From: Acidobacteriota bacterium
GTDB lineage: Bacteria; Acidobacteriota; Terriglobia; Bryobacterales; Bryobacteraceae
Assembly (NCBI GenBank): GCA_026393985.1
Contig: JAPKZB010000086.1
Location: 31,895 to 95,894, forward strand
Length of the DNA stretch: 64,000 nucleotides
Direction: 5' to 3'
This document shows positions 41,873 to 50,489 of the stretch, piece by piece. The position numbers were made by a program, and so were the translations under genes. How positions within the stretch are numbered: the stretch's first letter is position 1; the number at the start of each line of letters is the position of its first letter. The notes beneath the pieces were generated by a model. It ran no database searches. It worked only from the letters and a program-made list of their open reading frames with translations, and was not told the origin of the DNA.

Positions 41873-44628
41873 GCGCCTCCTTTGATCACGGCCAGCGGCA
41901 GATGATCGAGGTGCTTATGGTACCAGTCATGGGAGGTCGGGGCCTCCGGCAGCGGCGGCGGGGCGCCGTGCAGGTCTTCGTAGCCACAGTCGCGGCGGAT
42001 TTGAATCCGGCCCGTCTCCGGATCCATGAGGGCGACCCGGATCCAGCGGTTGGTCACGAATTCGTTCACCGTGGGATTGGCCGCCAGTACTTTTTCAAGC
42101 AGCGCGGGGATGGTTTCAATGACGAACAGGATGCGGACCGGCTCGTGGATCTCGACCATCTGCAGGGGCAGGCCCGTGCGCAGGTCGCTGCCCTGGCCGT
42201 CCATGACCCCGATGAGGCCGGTGACGTTGTGGGGGAGTTTCGAGCCGCAGCCGTACCGTTCGTTGTCTACCGAAGAGAAGTAGTATTCGAGGTTGATGCC
42301 TCCGCAGACAGGGACCACGGCACCGAGCAACCGGGCGAGGTTTTCGGCTTCGGCGTCGCGCGTGGGGTCGTAGGAGACGAGGAAGGCTCGACGGTCGAGG
42401 AACAGGTTGCGGGTAATCTGCCGGCGGCCCACTACGCAGACGGCGTTGGTGGCGTGTCCGCACTCCTGCCGGGGTTGGGCGAGGTGTTCGGAGCGTTCTT
42501 CGACGTGGTGCAGGGCCTGCGCCGCCGACACATCCACCGGACAGGACTCAAAGCGGCGCACCCGCTCCCGGGCGTTGGCGGCGCGGGCCAGATCGAGCGA
42601 GTTCCGCAGCGCGGCGAGGTCGGCCTGATGCGTGGGCGGAGCCTCGTCGAGGTCGAACAGCGTGATGGCGTCGCTGCAGGTATCATGATCGCCACCGATA
42701 AACCAGGTGGTCTTCGGGATGACGATGCCCCGGGCGGACAGCGCGGCGCGGATGGCGGGCCGGTTGGCCATCTGGGCGAAGATCCGGGCGTTGGGGCCGC
42801 CGCGGCGTCCGCCGCAGGCTCCGCAGTCATAGGCCGATTCGTGGGGATTATTGAGGGAAGTGGAGCCATGGCCGAGGAGCACCACCAGCCGGGCAAAGTC
42901 GCGCGTCAGGCCGACCGGGCCCAGCACCCCGGCCACGCGGTCGGCCTTTTCGGCTTCCGAGAAGCCGAGGAACATCCCTTCGACCGCCTCCTCGAAACGC
43001 GCGTCGTCCCGCATCAGCACGAGCTCGGTGCGGGGTTCGGGCAGAAAGGCGCGGTTCAGAGCGTCCCGTAGTTTGCCGTACTGGCGCGGCGCCAGCACGC
43101 GGGTGATCAGGGGAACGGCCGACAGGGTGCCGAGCGCCGCGGTAGAGAGCGCGCCGCGGACAAGGGAGCGGGAGCCGATCGACAGGCTGCGCGCCAGGCG
43201 CGCCCAGACGCGCCGGCGTCCTTCGCGCCGTTGGTGGAGGAGTTCGTCCCCGCTTGCCGGGTGCTCCCGCACGGCGTGCTGCGGTTTGACGACAACGGGG
43301 CAGAGCGGAACGCTGCCGGCATCGTCAATGCCTTTGTAGTCGACGGCGACGCCGAAAAAGCCCGCGGCGCCGAAGGTTTCAACGCGCGGATCGACCTCTT
43401 CGAGGGCGCGGCGCATGGACTCCTCGCGCTCGTCGATGCAGAAAAAAACCTGCGCGGCCGGAGGCACCCGCGGCGCGGCGAACGAGACCTGGCGGCGGTG
43501 CGCGGCCAGGCCCTGCAAGACGTGTTGTTCGTGCCAGCGTTCGTAGGCCAAATGATAGATGCGCCGGCGTTCGAGCGGCCCGAAGGAATCCACTTCGGCC
43601 TCGAAGCGGCGCCAGAGGGTCTCCGGCCAGCTCTGGATGGTGGCGGCGTTCAGACGCACGAGCCGCGCCGCGTCATACAGCGTCGCCGCGCGGGCCAGCC
43701 GGTGGCCGGCCGCGTCCGGTTCGGGTTCGGGCGGCTGCGCCTGCTGGTGGGTTGCCGCTCCGTTAGCCATCGTCAGGCGGACGGCTAGGAAGTCGATGAG
43801 GGTGCAGGGAACCGGGTTGTGGGCAAACAGCGCGGGCTCGTGTTCGAGGCGGGAGAACAGTCCGGCCCAGCCGGGCAGCGCCAGGAGTTCCTCGCGCAGC
43901 GTCGCCTCCCAGCGAGAAGCATCGGGGCCGAGCAACTCGGTGACCACGGCGCGCGCGTCCAGGTTGCGGGCCTGTTGGGAGCGGAAGGCCTGGTCGAGCC
44001 CGGACAGGGCGGGCGGCAGGAAGGCGGCCGGGAGAATCAACAGTTCGCGGACGGCGCGGTAGAAGCCCAGCTCCCGGCAGGGCATCGGCCAGTAGGACAG
44101 GCCCTGGTCGAGATAGGCGGCCGACAGACGGATCAGCCAAGGGTGAATGATGGCGTCGACCGGCCGCGGGGCCGGTCGTTGGGGGCCGGCAACGGGCGTG
44201 GTCCGCTGGTCGACGGCGTCAAACAGGGCGCGGTTCTGCGGTTGGGCGAAATCGGCGGCCACATCGCCATCTTCGAGGCGCCAGGCCATGCTGGCGGCGT
44301 CAAAAGTGCGTATGCCCGGCAACAGCCAGGCAAAACGCAGCTCCCGCCGGTCGAGGCCGGGCGCCACGTCTACGTTCGGTTCGTTGGCGAGTACGGCGTA
44401 AAGATCCTCGGCCCGGATCCGCTTCCGGCGGATAGCTTCGCGGTACTGCTCTTCGGCCAGGTAGGGTTCGGTCTGATAGAGCGCCGCTGCTTCGCAAACG
44501 GCGGTCTCAAACGGCAGGTGCTGAAAGGCGTGCAGGGTGTTGTGGTGGATGAACACCCCGATCGGCCCCTGGGCCGGCAGTAGATGGGCGAGGTGGTCGA
44601 GCAGGTGGTGGAGCGGATCCTGGGACAT
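41869..44628 (-). CDS. DabA-like protein (DUF2309), beta-carbonic-anhydrase-like subunit
   Basis: Large peripheral subunit of a DAB-type carbon uptake complex, 919 residues. The zinc ligand pattern of DabA proteins is present: Cys397 and Asp399 in VFFCIDERE, His587 in VLLGHGS and Cys602 in AYDCGACGG. In known DAB systems this protein, related to beta-carbonic anhydrases, converts CO2 to bicarbonate vectorially using ion flow through DabB. It starts at ATG 44628, overlapping the stop of the SulP gene, and overlaps the DabB-like gene. All four residues are intact, so activity is expected. Confidence 0.9.
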   Translation of the reverse strand: MSQDPLHHLLDHLAHLLPAQGPIGVFIHHNTLHAFQHLPFETAVCEAAALYQTEPYLAEEQYREAIRRKRIRAEDLYAVLANEPNVDVAPGLDRRELRFAWLLPGIRTFDAASMAWRLEDGDVAADFAQPQNRALFDAVDQRTTPVAGPQRPAPRPVDAIIHPWLIRLSAAYLDQGLSYWPMPCRELGFYRAVRELLILPAAFLPPALSGLDQAFRSQQARNLDARAVVTELLGPDASRWEATLREELLALPGWAGLFSRLEHEPALFAHNPVPCTLIDFLAVRLTMANGAATHQQAQPPEPEPDAAGHRLARAATLYDAARLVRLNAATIQSWPETLWRRFEAEVDSFGPLERRRIYHLAYERWHEQHVLQGLAAHRRQVSFAAPRVPPAAQVFFCIDEREESMRRALEEVDPRVETFGAAGFFGVAVDYKGIDDAGSVPLCPVVVKPQHAVREHPASGDELLHQRREGRRRVWARLARSLSIGSRSLVRGALSTAALGTLSAVPLITRVLAPRQYGKLRDALNRAFLPEPRTELVLMRDDARFEEAVEGMFLGFSEAEKADRVAGVLGPVGLTRDFARLVVLLGHGSTSLNNPHESAYDCGACGGRRGGPNARIFAQMANRPAIRAALSARGIVIPKTTWFIGGDHDTCSDAITLFDLDEAPPTHQADLAALRNSLDLARAANARERVRRFESCPVDVSAAQALHHVEERSEHLAQPRQECGHATNAVCVVGRRQITRNLFLDRRAFLVSYDPTRDAEAENLARLLGAVVPVCGGINLEYYFSSVDNERYGCGSKLPHNVTGLIGVMDGQGSDLRTGLPLQMVEIHEPVRILFVIETIPALLEKVLAANPTVNEFVTNRWIRVALMDPETGRIQIRRDCGYEDLHGAPPPLPEAPTSHDWYHKHLDHLPLAVIKGGA

Positions 44629-46214
44629 CAGGCCGCTCCCACGGGCCGGGGGCGGCGCCGGGCGGCCAGTTCATGGTTCGAGCTCGCCTCGTGGCCATTG
44701 AGGCCCACGAGAACCAGGCGGCGGTTGGACCAACTCCGCTCCATGGTGTGGAGCTTTTCGAGCACCGTATGGTCCACCACCCAGGCGTTCTCGAAGTCAA
44801 CGACCACCGATTCCACCGTTTCGTCCAGGTTCTGCAGACGGCGTTTGATGCCGAGAAAATTCGTATAAATCGCCGCTTCCTGCACCCGTAGCGTGAGCTC
44901 TTTGCCGTTGCGCTCTTCCTCAATGACCGCCTTGAAGAGGTTGCCCAGCCGGGCGCCGTTCTTGAGGTGAAGGACGATTTTGAGCAGCATGCCGACCCCC
45001 ACGCCAACCAGCAGGTCCGTGGCGAGGGTCACGAGCATGGTGATGGTAAAGAGCGCGAGCTGTTCGGGGCCGATTTTGTAGGCGTGTGCGAACTCCTTGG
45101 GCGAGGCCAGGCGGAAGCCCGTGTAGATGAGCATGCCGGCCAGGGCGGCCAGCGGAATCTCCTGCAGCAGGTTCGGAATCAGGGCGAGGGAAAGCAGCAG
45201 GAACATGCCGTGAAAGAAGTTCGACCAGTGGCTGCGTGCGCCGTTGTCGATGTTCGCCTTGCTGCGGACAATCTCCGAGATCATGGGCAAACCGCCGAGC
45301 GCGCCGGCGAGGGTATTGCCGATGCCGGTGGCTAGCAGGTCTTTGTTCATGTCGCTCGCCCGCCGTTCGGGGTCGAGGGAGTCTACCGCCGAGACGCTCA
45401 GCAGCGATTCAATGCTACCCACCAGAGAGAACATCACGATGTACTTGATGGAGATGGCCGAGAAGATGGCCGAAAAGTCAGGGAAGGTGATCGTGCTCGC
45501 GAGGGATCCCGGCAGCCGGATCAGGAAGGACGGACCGACATGGAAGATGTGGTTCGAGAGCACGTAGTTGTGCTCGTGCTCGAGGTCAAAGAACAGGCCC
45601 AGCGGGACGGCCGTCAACAGCACCAGCATCGGTCCCGGGACCTGCCGGACCCATTTCCACTTGAGCAGCGGGAGGCCGAACAGGATGAGCAGGGAGAGGA
45701 AGCCGATGAAGCAAACCTCCGGATTCAGGTTCAGCAAGCTGTGGGGAATCTCCGCCAGCAGGTGCAGCGGCTCCTTGCCGTGCGGGACGACACCGAGCGC
45801 CACGTGGGTTTGTTTCGAAATAATGATGACGCCGATGGCCGCCAGCATGCCGTGCACCACCGAAGGCGGCATCAGGTCACCCACGGCGCCGGCTTTGAAC
45901 AAGGCAAACAGGATCTGGATTACGCCCGCGACCATGATCGCGGCGATAGCGCGCTTGTAACCGGCCACGTTATCGCCGGCTCCTAACTCGGTCACGGCGC
46001 CGAGGGCGATGACGATCAGACCGGCGGCGGGTCCTTTAATCGTCAACCGCGCGCTGCCCAGAAACGAGACCAGCAGGCCGCCGATGACCGCGGTCAGAAT
46101 GCCCGCCGTCGGGGGGAAGCCGCTCGCCATCGAAATGCCAAGACAAAGGGGCAGGGCAATCAGAAAGACTAAAAATCCAGAGCCGAGATCGGCCTTCCAT
46201 GTGCTAGGGAACAT
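44628..46214 (-). CDS. SulP-family anion transporter, probable bicarbonate carrier
   Basis: Multispan inner-membrane transporter with 528 residues from ATG 46214, which follows a GGAGAG site; the longer open frame extends into the divergent promoter region. The SulP core starts with WKADLGSGFLVFLIALPLCLGISMASGFPP, then GLPMISEIVRSKANIDNGA. The C-terminal 110 residues form a STAS-like domain (residues after about 420). SulP proteins near DabA or carbonic-anhydrase genes usually carry bicarbonate or a related anion; sulfate cannot be excluded. It is the first gene of the - strand operon and overlaps the DabA-like gene by one codon. Confidence 0.86.
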   Translation of the reverse strand: MFPSTWKADLGSGFLVFLIALPLCLGISMASGFPPTAGILTAVIGGLLVSFLGSARLTIKGPAAGLIVIALGAVTELGAGDNVAGYKRAIAAIMVAGVIQILFALFKAGAVGDLMPPSVVHGMLAAIGVIIISKQTHVALGVVPHGKEPLHLLAEIPHSLLNLNPEVCFIGFLSLLILFGLPLLKWKWVRQVPGPMLVLLTAVPLGLFFDLEHEHNYVLSNHIFHVGPSFLIRLPGSLASTITFPDFSAIFSAISIKYIVMFSLVGSIESLLSVSAVDSLDPERRASDMNKDLLATGIGNTLAGALGGLPMISEIVRSKANIDNGARSHWSNFFHGMFLLLSLALIPNLLQEIPLAALAGMLIYTGFRLASPKEFAHAYKIGPEQLALFTITMLVTLATDLLVGVGVGMLLKIVLHLKNGARLGNLFKAVIEEERNGKELTLRVQEAAIYTNFLGIKRRLQNLDETVESVVVDFENAWVVDHTVLEKLHTMERSWSNRRLVLVGLNGHEASSNHELAARRRPRPVGAA

Positions 46215-46401
46215 GCGTAAACTCTCCGTGCTACCAGCTTGCGGCGATTCGGAAGAAACTCCCATCCCCTCGAAGGGGCATCGTGGGTGCCGATTCTGGG
46301 GGATGGCGAAAACCGGAGGAGTTGGCTGGCGCCGGGGGCGAGCGGACAGGGGAAGACGTTTTTGCGCGGTTTTCGTTGGGTTTCCGCTGTAGACTGAAGC
46401 C
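46215..46401. promoter_or_regulatory. Divergent promoter region between SulP-DAB operon and two-component genes
   Basis: The 187-base gap must contain promoters for the carbon-uptake operon to the left and the histidine kinase to the right. A short dyad CCCCT-CGA-AGGGG lies at 46266-46278. No clear -35/-10 pair was identified. The layout makes it plausible that the adjacent kinase/regulator pair controls the operon, but that is inference. Confidence 0.4.
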
Positions 46402-47367
46402 ATGGCGCAGAGTTGGCTCACTCAGCAGAACGTGTTGCGGATTCTGGCGCTGGGTTTCACAATTGTCGTGTCGCTGGTCATTGCGGCCGCCTACGTCGGC
46501 TACCAGGGTTCGCGGTCGATTCATGAAAACGCCCAGGAACTGGTGCGCGGGCACTTTGTCAGCTCCGGCCGCGGGGCGGAGCTCGAAAGCCAGATCGAAG
46601 AGCAGTCCCAGCGCCTGCTCGACGAGTTGGAGATCGTGCTGGGGATCTGCCTGGTGATGGCGGCCGCCTGCGCGGCGGTGACCGTTTCGGCAACGCGCCG
46701 GGCGTTCCGCCGCATGGAGTGGCAGGCCGAGGAGTTGGAACAGGTCTCCTGGCAGATGCTGCAGGACCAGGAGGTGGTGGCGCGCCGCTTCTCCCACGAG
46801 ATGCACGATGAGTTGGGCCAGTCGCTCACCGGATTGAAGAGCATGTTGAAGCGGATGGACGGGCCCGGCTTTGAAGCCAGCCGCGCCGAATGCGTTGGCA
46901 TTCTCGAAGAGGCTCTGGCCGGCGTCCGAGAGCTTTCGCAGCTGCTGCGGCCGGTGATTCTGGATGACTTCGGGCTCGACGCCGGCTTGCGCTGGCTCAC
47001 CGAGCGGTTTGCCGACCGGACCCGGATTCAGGTGAGCTACACGTCGCACTGCCCGCGGCGGCTCGACGAGGACCAGGAGACGCATCTGTTCCGGATTGCG
47101 CAGGAGGCGCTGACGAATGTCGCCCGTCACTCCGGCGCCACCTCCGTGCAGGTACAGTTAGAAGTAAAGGGCGAGCAGGCGCGCCTACGGATTATCGACA
47201 ATGGCCAAGGCATGAACGAAGCGGTACAGAAGAAGCTGAGTATGGGGCTGGTGGGCATGCGGGCGCGCGCGCGCCACATCGGGGGCGATCTGGCGTTTGC
47301 GGGCGCGCCCGGCGGAGGGCTGCAGGTGGAAGTGAAGGCGCCGGCTCGTTACGGCGAACAGGGGTGA
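46402..47367 (+). CDS. NarL/UhpB-type sensor histidine kinase
   Basis: Membrane-bound kinase with 321 residues. Two hydrophobic segments (ALGFTIVVSLVIAAAYVG and IVLGICLVMAAACAAVTV) bracket a periplasmic sensor region of only about 60 residues. The HisKA_3 dimerisation segment has the phosphoacceptor in HEMHDELGQSLTGL, His at about 135. The ATPase domain has N, G1 and G2 boxes (ALTNVARHS, DNGQGM, GLVGMRARA). The stop overlaps the next gene's start, so the pair is coupled. It is divergent from the SulP-DAB operon and could sense its conditions. Confidence 0.9.
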   Translation: MAQSWLTQQNVLRILALGFTIVVSLVIAAAYVGYQGSRSIHENAQELVRGHFVSSGRGAELESQIEEQSQRLLDELEIVLGICLVMAAACAAVTVSATRRAFRRMEWQAEELEQVSWQMLQDQEVVARRFSHEMHDELGQSLTGLKSMLKRMDGPGFEASRAECVGILEEALAGVRELSQLLRPVILDDFGLDAGLRWLTERFADRTRIQVSYTSHCPRRLDEDQETHLFRIAQEALTNVARHSGATSVQVQLEVKGEQARLRIIDNGQGMNEAVQKKLSMGLVGMRARARHIGGDLAFAGAPGGGLQVEVKAPARYGEQG

Positions 47368-48011
47368 CCGTGGCCGGCAAAAAGATTCGCATTCTGCTGG
47401 TGGACGACCATACCGTTGTGCGGCGCGGCATTCGGATGATCCTGAGCGCACAGCCCGACATGGAGGTCGTGGCCGAAGGCAAGAACGGCCTGGAGGCGAT
47501 CGAGGAGGCCGGCAAGACCAAGCCCGATGTGGTCCTCATGGACGTCAACATGGAGGGGATGAACGGGATTGAGGGGGCGCGCCGGATCGTCGAGACCCTG
47601 CCGCGCTGCCGCGTGCTCGCGCTGAGCATGCATCGCGACGCCGTCTACGTCCGTGAGATGCTCAAAGCCGGCGCCAAAGGATATCTGGTGAAAGATGCCG
47701 ACGACGATGCGCTGCTCGACGCGGTCCGTGCCGTGGCGCGGGGCGACGCCTACTTAAGCCCCTCGGTCGCCGATGCCGTCCTGACGGACTACCGGCGGCA
47801 TGTCACCAATTCGATGGACCTGCTGACGGCCCGGGAGCGGGAGGTGCTGCAACTGATCGCCGAGGGCAAGACGAACAAGGATATTGCCAATCAACTCAAC
47901 TTGAGCGTCTACACCGTGGAGGCGCACCGGGGGCGTCTGATGGAAAAACTCAACCTGCACTCGACCGGAGATTTGGTCCGCTTTGCCATGCGGAACGGGT
48001 TTATCAGCTAG
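47364..48011 (+). CDS. NarL/FixJ-type response regulator
   Basis: DNA-binding regulator of 215 residues. The start is GTG 47364 overlapping the kinase stop (GTGA); GTG 47370 is an alternative. The receiver domain has ILLVDDH at about 8-14, the phosphorylated Asp at about 60 in LMDVNMEG and the Lys in YLVKDAD. A LuxR-type helix-turn-helix (about 150-200) has LTAREREVLQLIAEGKTNKDIANQL followed by LSVYTVEAHRGRLMEKLNL. It is the cognate partner of the preceding kinase and a candidate regulator of the divergent carbon-uptake operon. Confidence 0.93.
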   Translation: MTVAGKKIRILLVDDHTVVRRGIRMILSAQPDMEVVAEGKNGLEAIEEAGKTKPDVVLMDVNMEGMNGIEGARRIVETLPRCRVLALSMHRDAVYVREMLKAGAKGYLVKDADDDALLDAVRAVARGDAYLSPSVADAVLTDYRRHVTNSMDLLTAREREVLQLIAEGKTNKDIANQLNLSVYTVEAHRGRLMEKLNLHSTGDLVRFAMRNGFIS

Positions 48012-48015
48012 AGAG

Positions 48016-48891
48016 CTACTTCTGTTTGGCCAATACCCTGGCGAGCGTACCGCTGAAAATGTTCTCCTGCGAGGCCGGCGCCACGCCGCAGGTGGTCAGC
48101 AGCTTCCGGTAGAGTTCGAGCTCCCGGTCGAATTCAGCGATCTCGCCGCCGAAGACATCGGAGCCGAAAACCAGCTTTTCAAACGCGCTGACGTTGGTTT
48201 TCGGCGTGTGCGGACTGACGACATTGTCCCACCAGAAGATGGACTTGAAGAAGGTCAGGTCGGCCTGCTTCTTGTAGAGCGTGGAACCGGAGACATCGAA
48301 CAGCAGGTTCGGGTTCCAGCGGCCGATCTCGGCCGCCCATTCGTAATCGGGATTGCCGAGATGAGCGGCAATCAAGGTGAGCTTGGGAAATCGGCGGGCA
48401 ATCAGGTCGAGCGTGGAGACGCGCATACGGTCCGAGGAGACGTTCATGGGCTCGGCGAAGTTCCGGCGGTTGACGATGCCGGTGTGAAACAGCAGGATCA
48501 TGCCGTACTTTTCGGCGCGCTCGTAGATCGGCCAGTAGCGGCGGTCGTCAAAGGAGTATTCGGGGCCGGTGAGTTCGCCGAGACCGCGGAAGCCGGCGTT
48601 GTGGAACTCGTCGACGAGTTTGAGGGCGTCGGGATGGTCGAGCGACATCTGCCCCAGGCCGTGGAACCGGCCAGGGTGCGCGGCGGTGAACTCTTTGATG
48701 GCGGGGATGTCTTTCGGCGGCGCGATCAGCAGGGCCTGGCCGTCCACGGACTCGAGTTTGGCGAGGAACCTGGTGAGGAAGACCGGGTCGCCATTGTAGT
48801 GCACATGGGCGTCGATAAGCCTTGGGCGGCCGGAATCGGCGGCCTGAATGCTGAAGCTGGCCAGTCCTGCCAGGAAGATAAGGAGTCGCAT
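48016..48891 (-). CDS. Exported metal-dependent amidohydrolase-fold hydrolase
   Basis: The 291-residue protein has a signal peptide (RLLIFLAGLASFSIQAA). The metal motif LIDAHVHYNGD follows at about 25-35, and later a His in LFHTGIV, a His in IAAHLGNPD and an Asp in FGSDVFGG complete the pattern of the amidohydrolase-2 type of TIM barrel. Family members are hydrolases or decarboxylases of small carboxylic acids and aromatics. It is divergent from the sulfatase by only 35 bases and may belong to the same physiological module. Confidence 0.78.
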   Translation of the reverse strand: MRLLIFLAGLASFSIQAADSGRPRLIDAHVHYNGDPVFLTRFLAKLESVDGQALLIAPPKDIPAIKEFTAAHPGRFHGLGQMSLDHPDALKLVDEFHNAGFRGLGELTGPEYSFDDRRYWPIYERAEKYGMILLFHTGIVNRRNFAEPMNVSSDRMRVSTLDLIARRFPKLTLIAAHLGNPDYEWAAEIGRWNPNLLFDVSGSTLYKKQADLTFFKSIFWWDNVVSPHTPKTNVSAFEKLVFGSDVFGGEIAEFDRELELYRKLLTTCGVAPASQENIFSGTLARVLAKQK

Positions 48892-48926
48892 GACCGAACA
48901 GGAATTATATCGCGGCCTGCGGTAGA

Positions 48927-50336
48927 ATGCCCCGGATGATCACGCTCTCCCGTCGCGATCTGCTGCGCGGTTCTCTCGCCGCCCCCGCGGCCCGTGCGCA
49001 GGCCGCCCCCCGCCCCAACATTCTCTTCATCCTGGCCGACGACATGGGCTGGGGCGACCCGAGTTGCTACGGCAACCCGCGCATCAAAACTCCCCACCTC
49101 GACCGCCTCGCTGCCGGCGGCACGCTGTTCACGCAGTTCTACGTCAACGGTTCGGTCTGCAGCCCCACCCGGTCGGCGTTTATGACCGGCATGTTCCCGG
49201 CCCGCAACCGCATGCACGGCCACCTGGCGACCGAAGAGCAAAACAAGAAGCGGGCCATGCCGAACTTCCTCGACCCCGCCCGCCCCACCATCGCCGCGGC
49301 GCTGCAGACGGCCGGATACCGCACCGCCCACTTCGGCAAATGGCACCTCGGCCACGGTCCCGGCGCCCAACTGCCCGACCGCTACGGCTTCACGGAATAC
49401 AAGTCGGTGACCTCCAACGAAACCCGCTTCGTGGAAAACGCCCCCGGCTTCCGCGCCAGGTCTTCGGAGTGGATCGTCGATCACGCCATTGAATTCATCC
49501 GCTCTACCCCGGCCGAGCAACCCTTCTACGCCCAACTGTGGACGCTACTGCCCCACGCGCCGCTGGCTCCCACGCCCGAACAACTGGCGCCCTTCCAAAA
49601 CCAACAGCCCGGCCCGGGCGTCCCGTGGCCCGGCGCGCAGCAGATCTACAACGCCTCGCTCCGCGACCTCGACACGCAAATCGGCCGTCTTCTCGCCGCG
49701 CTCGAAAAAGACGGCCGGGCGCAGAGCACCCTGATTCTTTTCTCCTCCGACAATGGGCCCGAGGACATCCACATCACCAACGCCAGCCACTCCGCCTTCG
49801 GTTCGCCCGGGCCGTTCCGCGGACGCAAACGCAGCTTGTACGAAGGCGGGGTGCGCGTGCCGGGCATTGTGCGCTGGCCCGGGCACGTCCCGGCGGGCCG
49901 CGTCGAATCGCGCGCTTTGGTCTCTGCTGTCGACTGGCTCCCGACGCTCGCGAAACTTACTGGTGCCCCGATTCCATCGAGTGCCTCGCTTGATGGCGAA
50001 GATGTCAGCGACATCCTGCTCGGCGCCTCGCGTCCCCGCCGCAAACCCCTGTACTGGGAGTGGCGCTTTCAAGTGGCCGGCTACGCCGTGAATCGCAGCC
50101 CGATTCTTTCCATGCGCGACGGGGATTGGAAGCTCCTCATGAATCCGGACCGCAGCCGTGTCGAGCTCTACCGGATTCCGGACGACCCGATGGAGATGAC
50201 GAATCTCGCCCCTGCCAATCCGGGCATCGTCAAGCGGATGAGCGAAAAGATGCTCGCCTGGCAAAAAACGCTACCTGCCGGGCCCATGGACTCCACGGCC
50301 GGCCAGAACGGCTGGATCTGGCCAGCCGGCCGGTAA
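48927..50336 (+). CDS. Secreted sulfatase (Tat-type signal)
   Basis: Type I sulfatase, 469 residues; ATG 48927 or the next in-frame ATG at 48936. The N-terminus has SRRDLLRGSLAAP, a twin-arginine-like signal. The alkaline-phosphatase-fold motif ILFILADDMGWGD (metal-binding Asp pair) is followed by the active-site motif CSPTR at about 78-82, where Cys is converted to formylglycine. A second half has SSDNGPED. Such enzymes act on sulfated polysaccharides or steroids. An Oar-like receptor gene follows, a pairing common in glycan-degrading loci. Codons end mostly in C, unlike the G-ending codons of the dcw cluster. Confidence 0.9.
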   Translation: MPRMITLSRRDLLRGSLAAPAARAQAAPRPNILFILADDMGWGDPSCYGNPRIKTPHLDRLAAGGTLFTQFYVNGSVCSPTRSAFMTGMFPARNRMHGHLATEEQNKKRAMPNFLDPARPTIAAALQTAGYRTAHFGKWHLGHGPGAQLPDRYGFTEYKSVTSNETRFVENAPGFRARSSEWIVDHAIEFIRSTPAEQPFYAQLWTLLPHAPLAPTPEQLAPFQNQQPGPGVPWPGAQQIYNASLRDLDTQIGRLLAALEKDGRAQSTLILFSSDNGPEDIHITNASHSAFGSPGPFRGRKRSLYEGGVRVPGIVRWPGHVPAGRVESRALVSAVDWLPTLAKLTGAPIPSSASLDGEDVSDILLGASRPRRKPLYWEWRFQVAGYAVNRSPILSMRDGDWKLLMNPDRSRVELYRIPDDPMEMTNLAPANPGIVKRMSEKMLAWQKTLPAGPMDSTAGQNGWIWPAGR

Positions 50337-50360
50337 GTCGCTGTTATTTGCCGCGCACTC

Positions 50361-50389
50361 TTGCATTGATCCGCGAAATCGCCTATTCT
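50361..50389 (+). promoter_or_regulatory. Possible sigma-70-type promoter before the first Oar-like receptor
   Basis: TTGCAT at 50361-50366 and TATTCT at 50384-50389 are separated by 17 bases. The match to the consensus is only partial (three and four of six), so this is a weak suggestion supported by its place 100 bases upstream of the receptor start. Confidence 0.3.
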
Positions 50390-50442
50390 TTTGGAAACCC
50401 GTCCCTCCAATTAGCCTGGTGTGCTGACTGGATTGAATGTTC

Positions 50443-50456
50443 CTTGTAGATACAAG
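50443..50456. promoter_or_regulatory. Short dyad CTTGTA-GA-TACAAG upstream of receptor gene
   Basis: A perfect six-base inverted repeat with a two-base centre lies 34 bases before the receptor start and downstream of the possible promoter. The short spacing suits a dimeric protein site better than an RNA hairpin. No regulator is identified, and dyads this small arise by chance. Confidence 0.25.
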
Positions 50457-50489
50457 AGCGCTTCAACTCGTCAACTAGGGGGAATTGTG

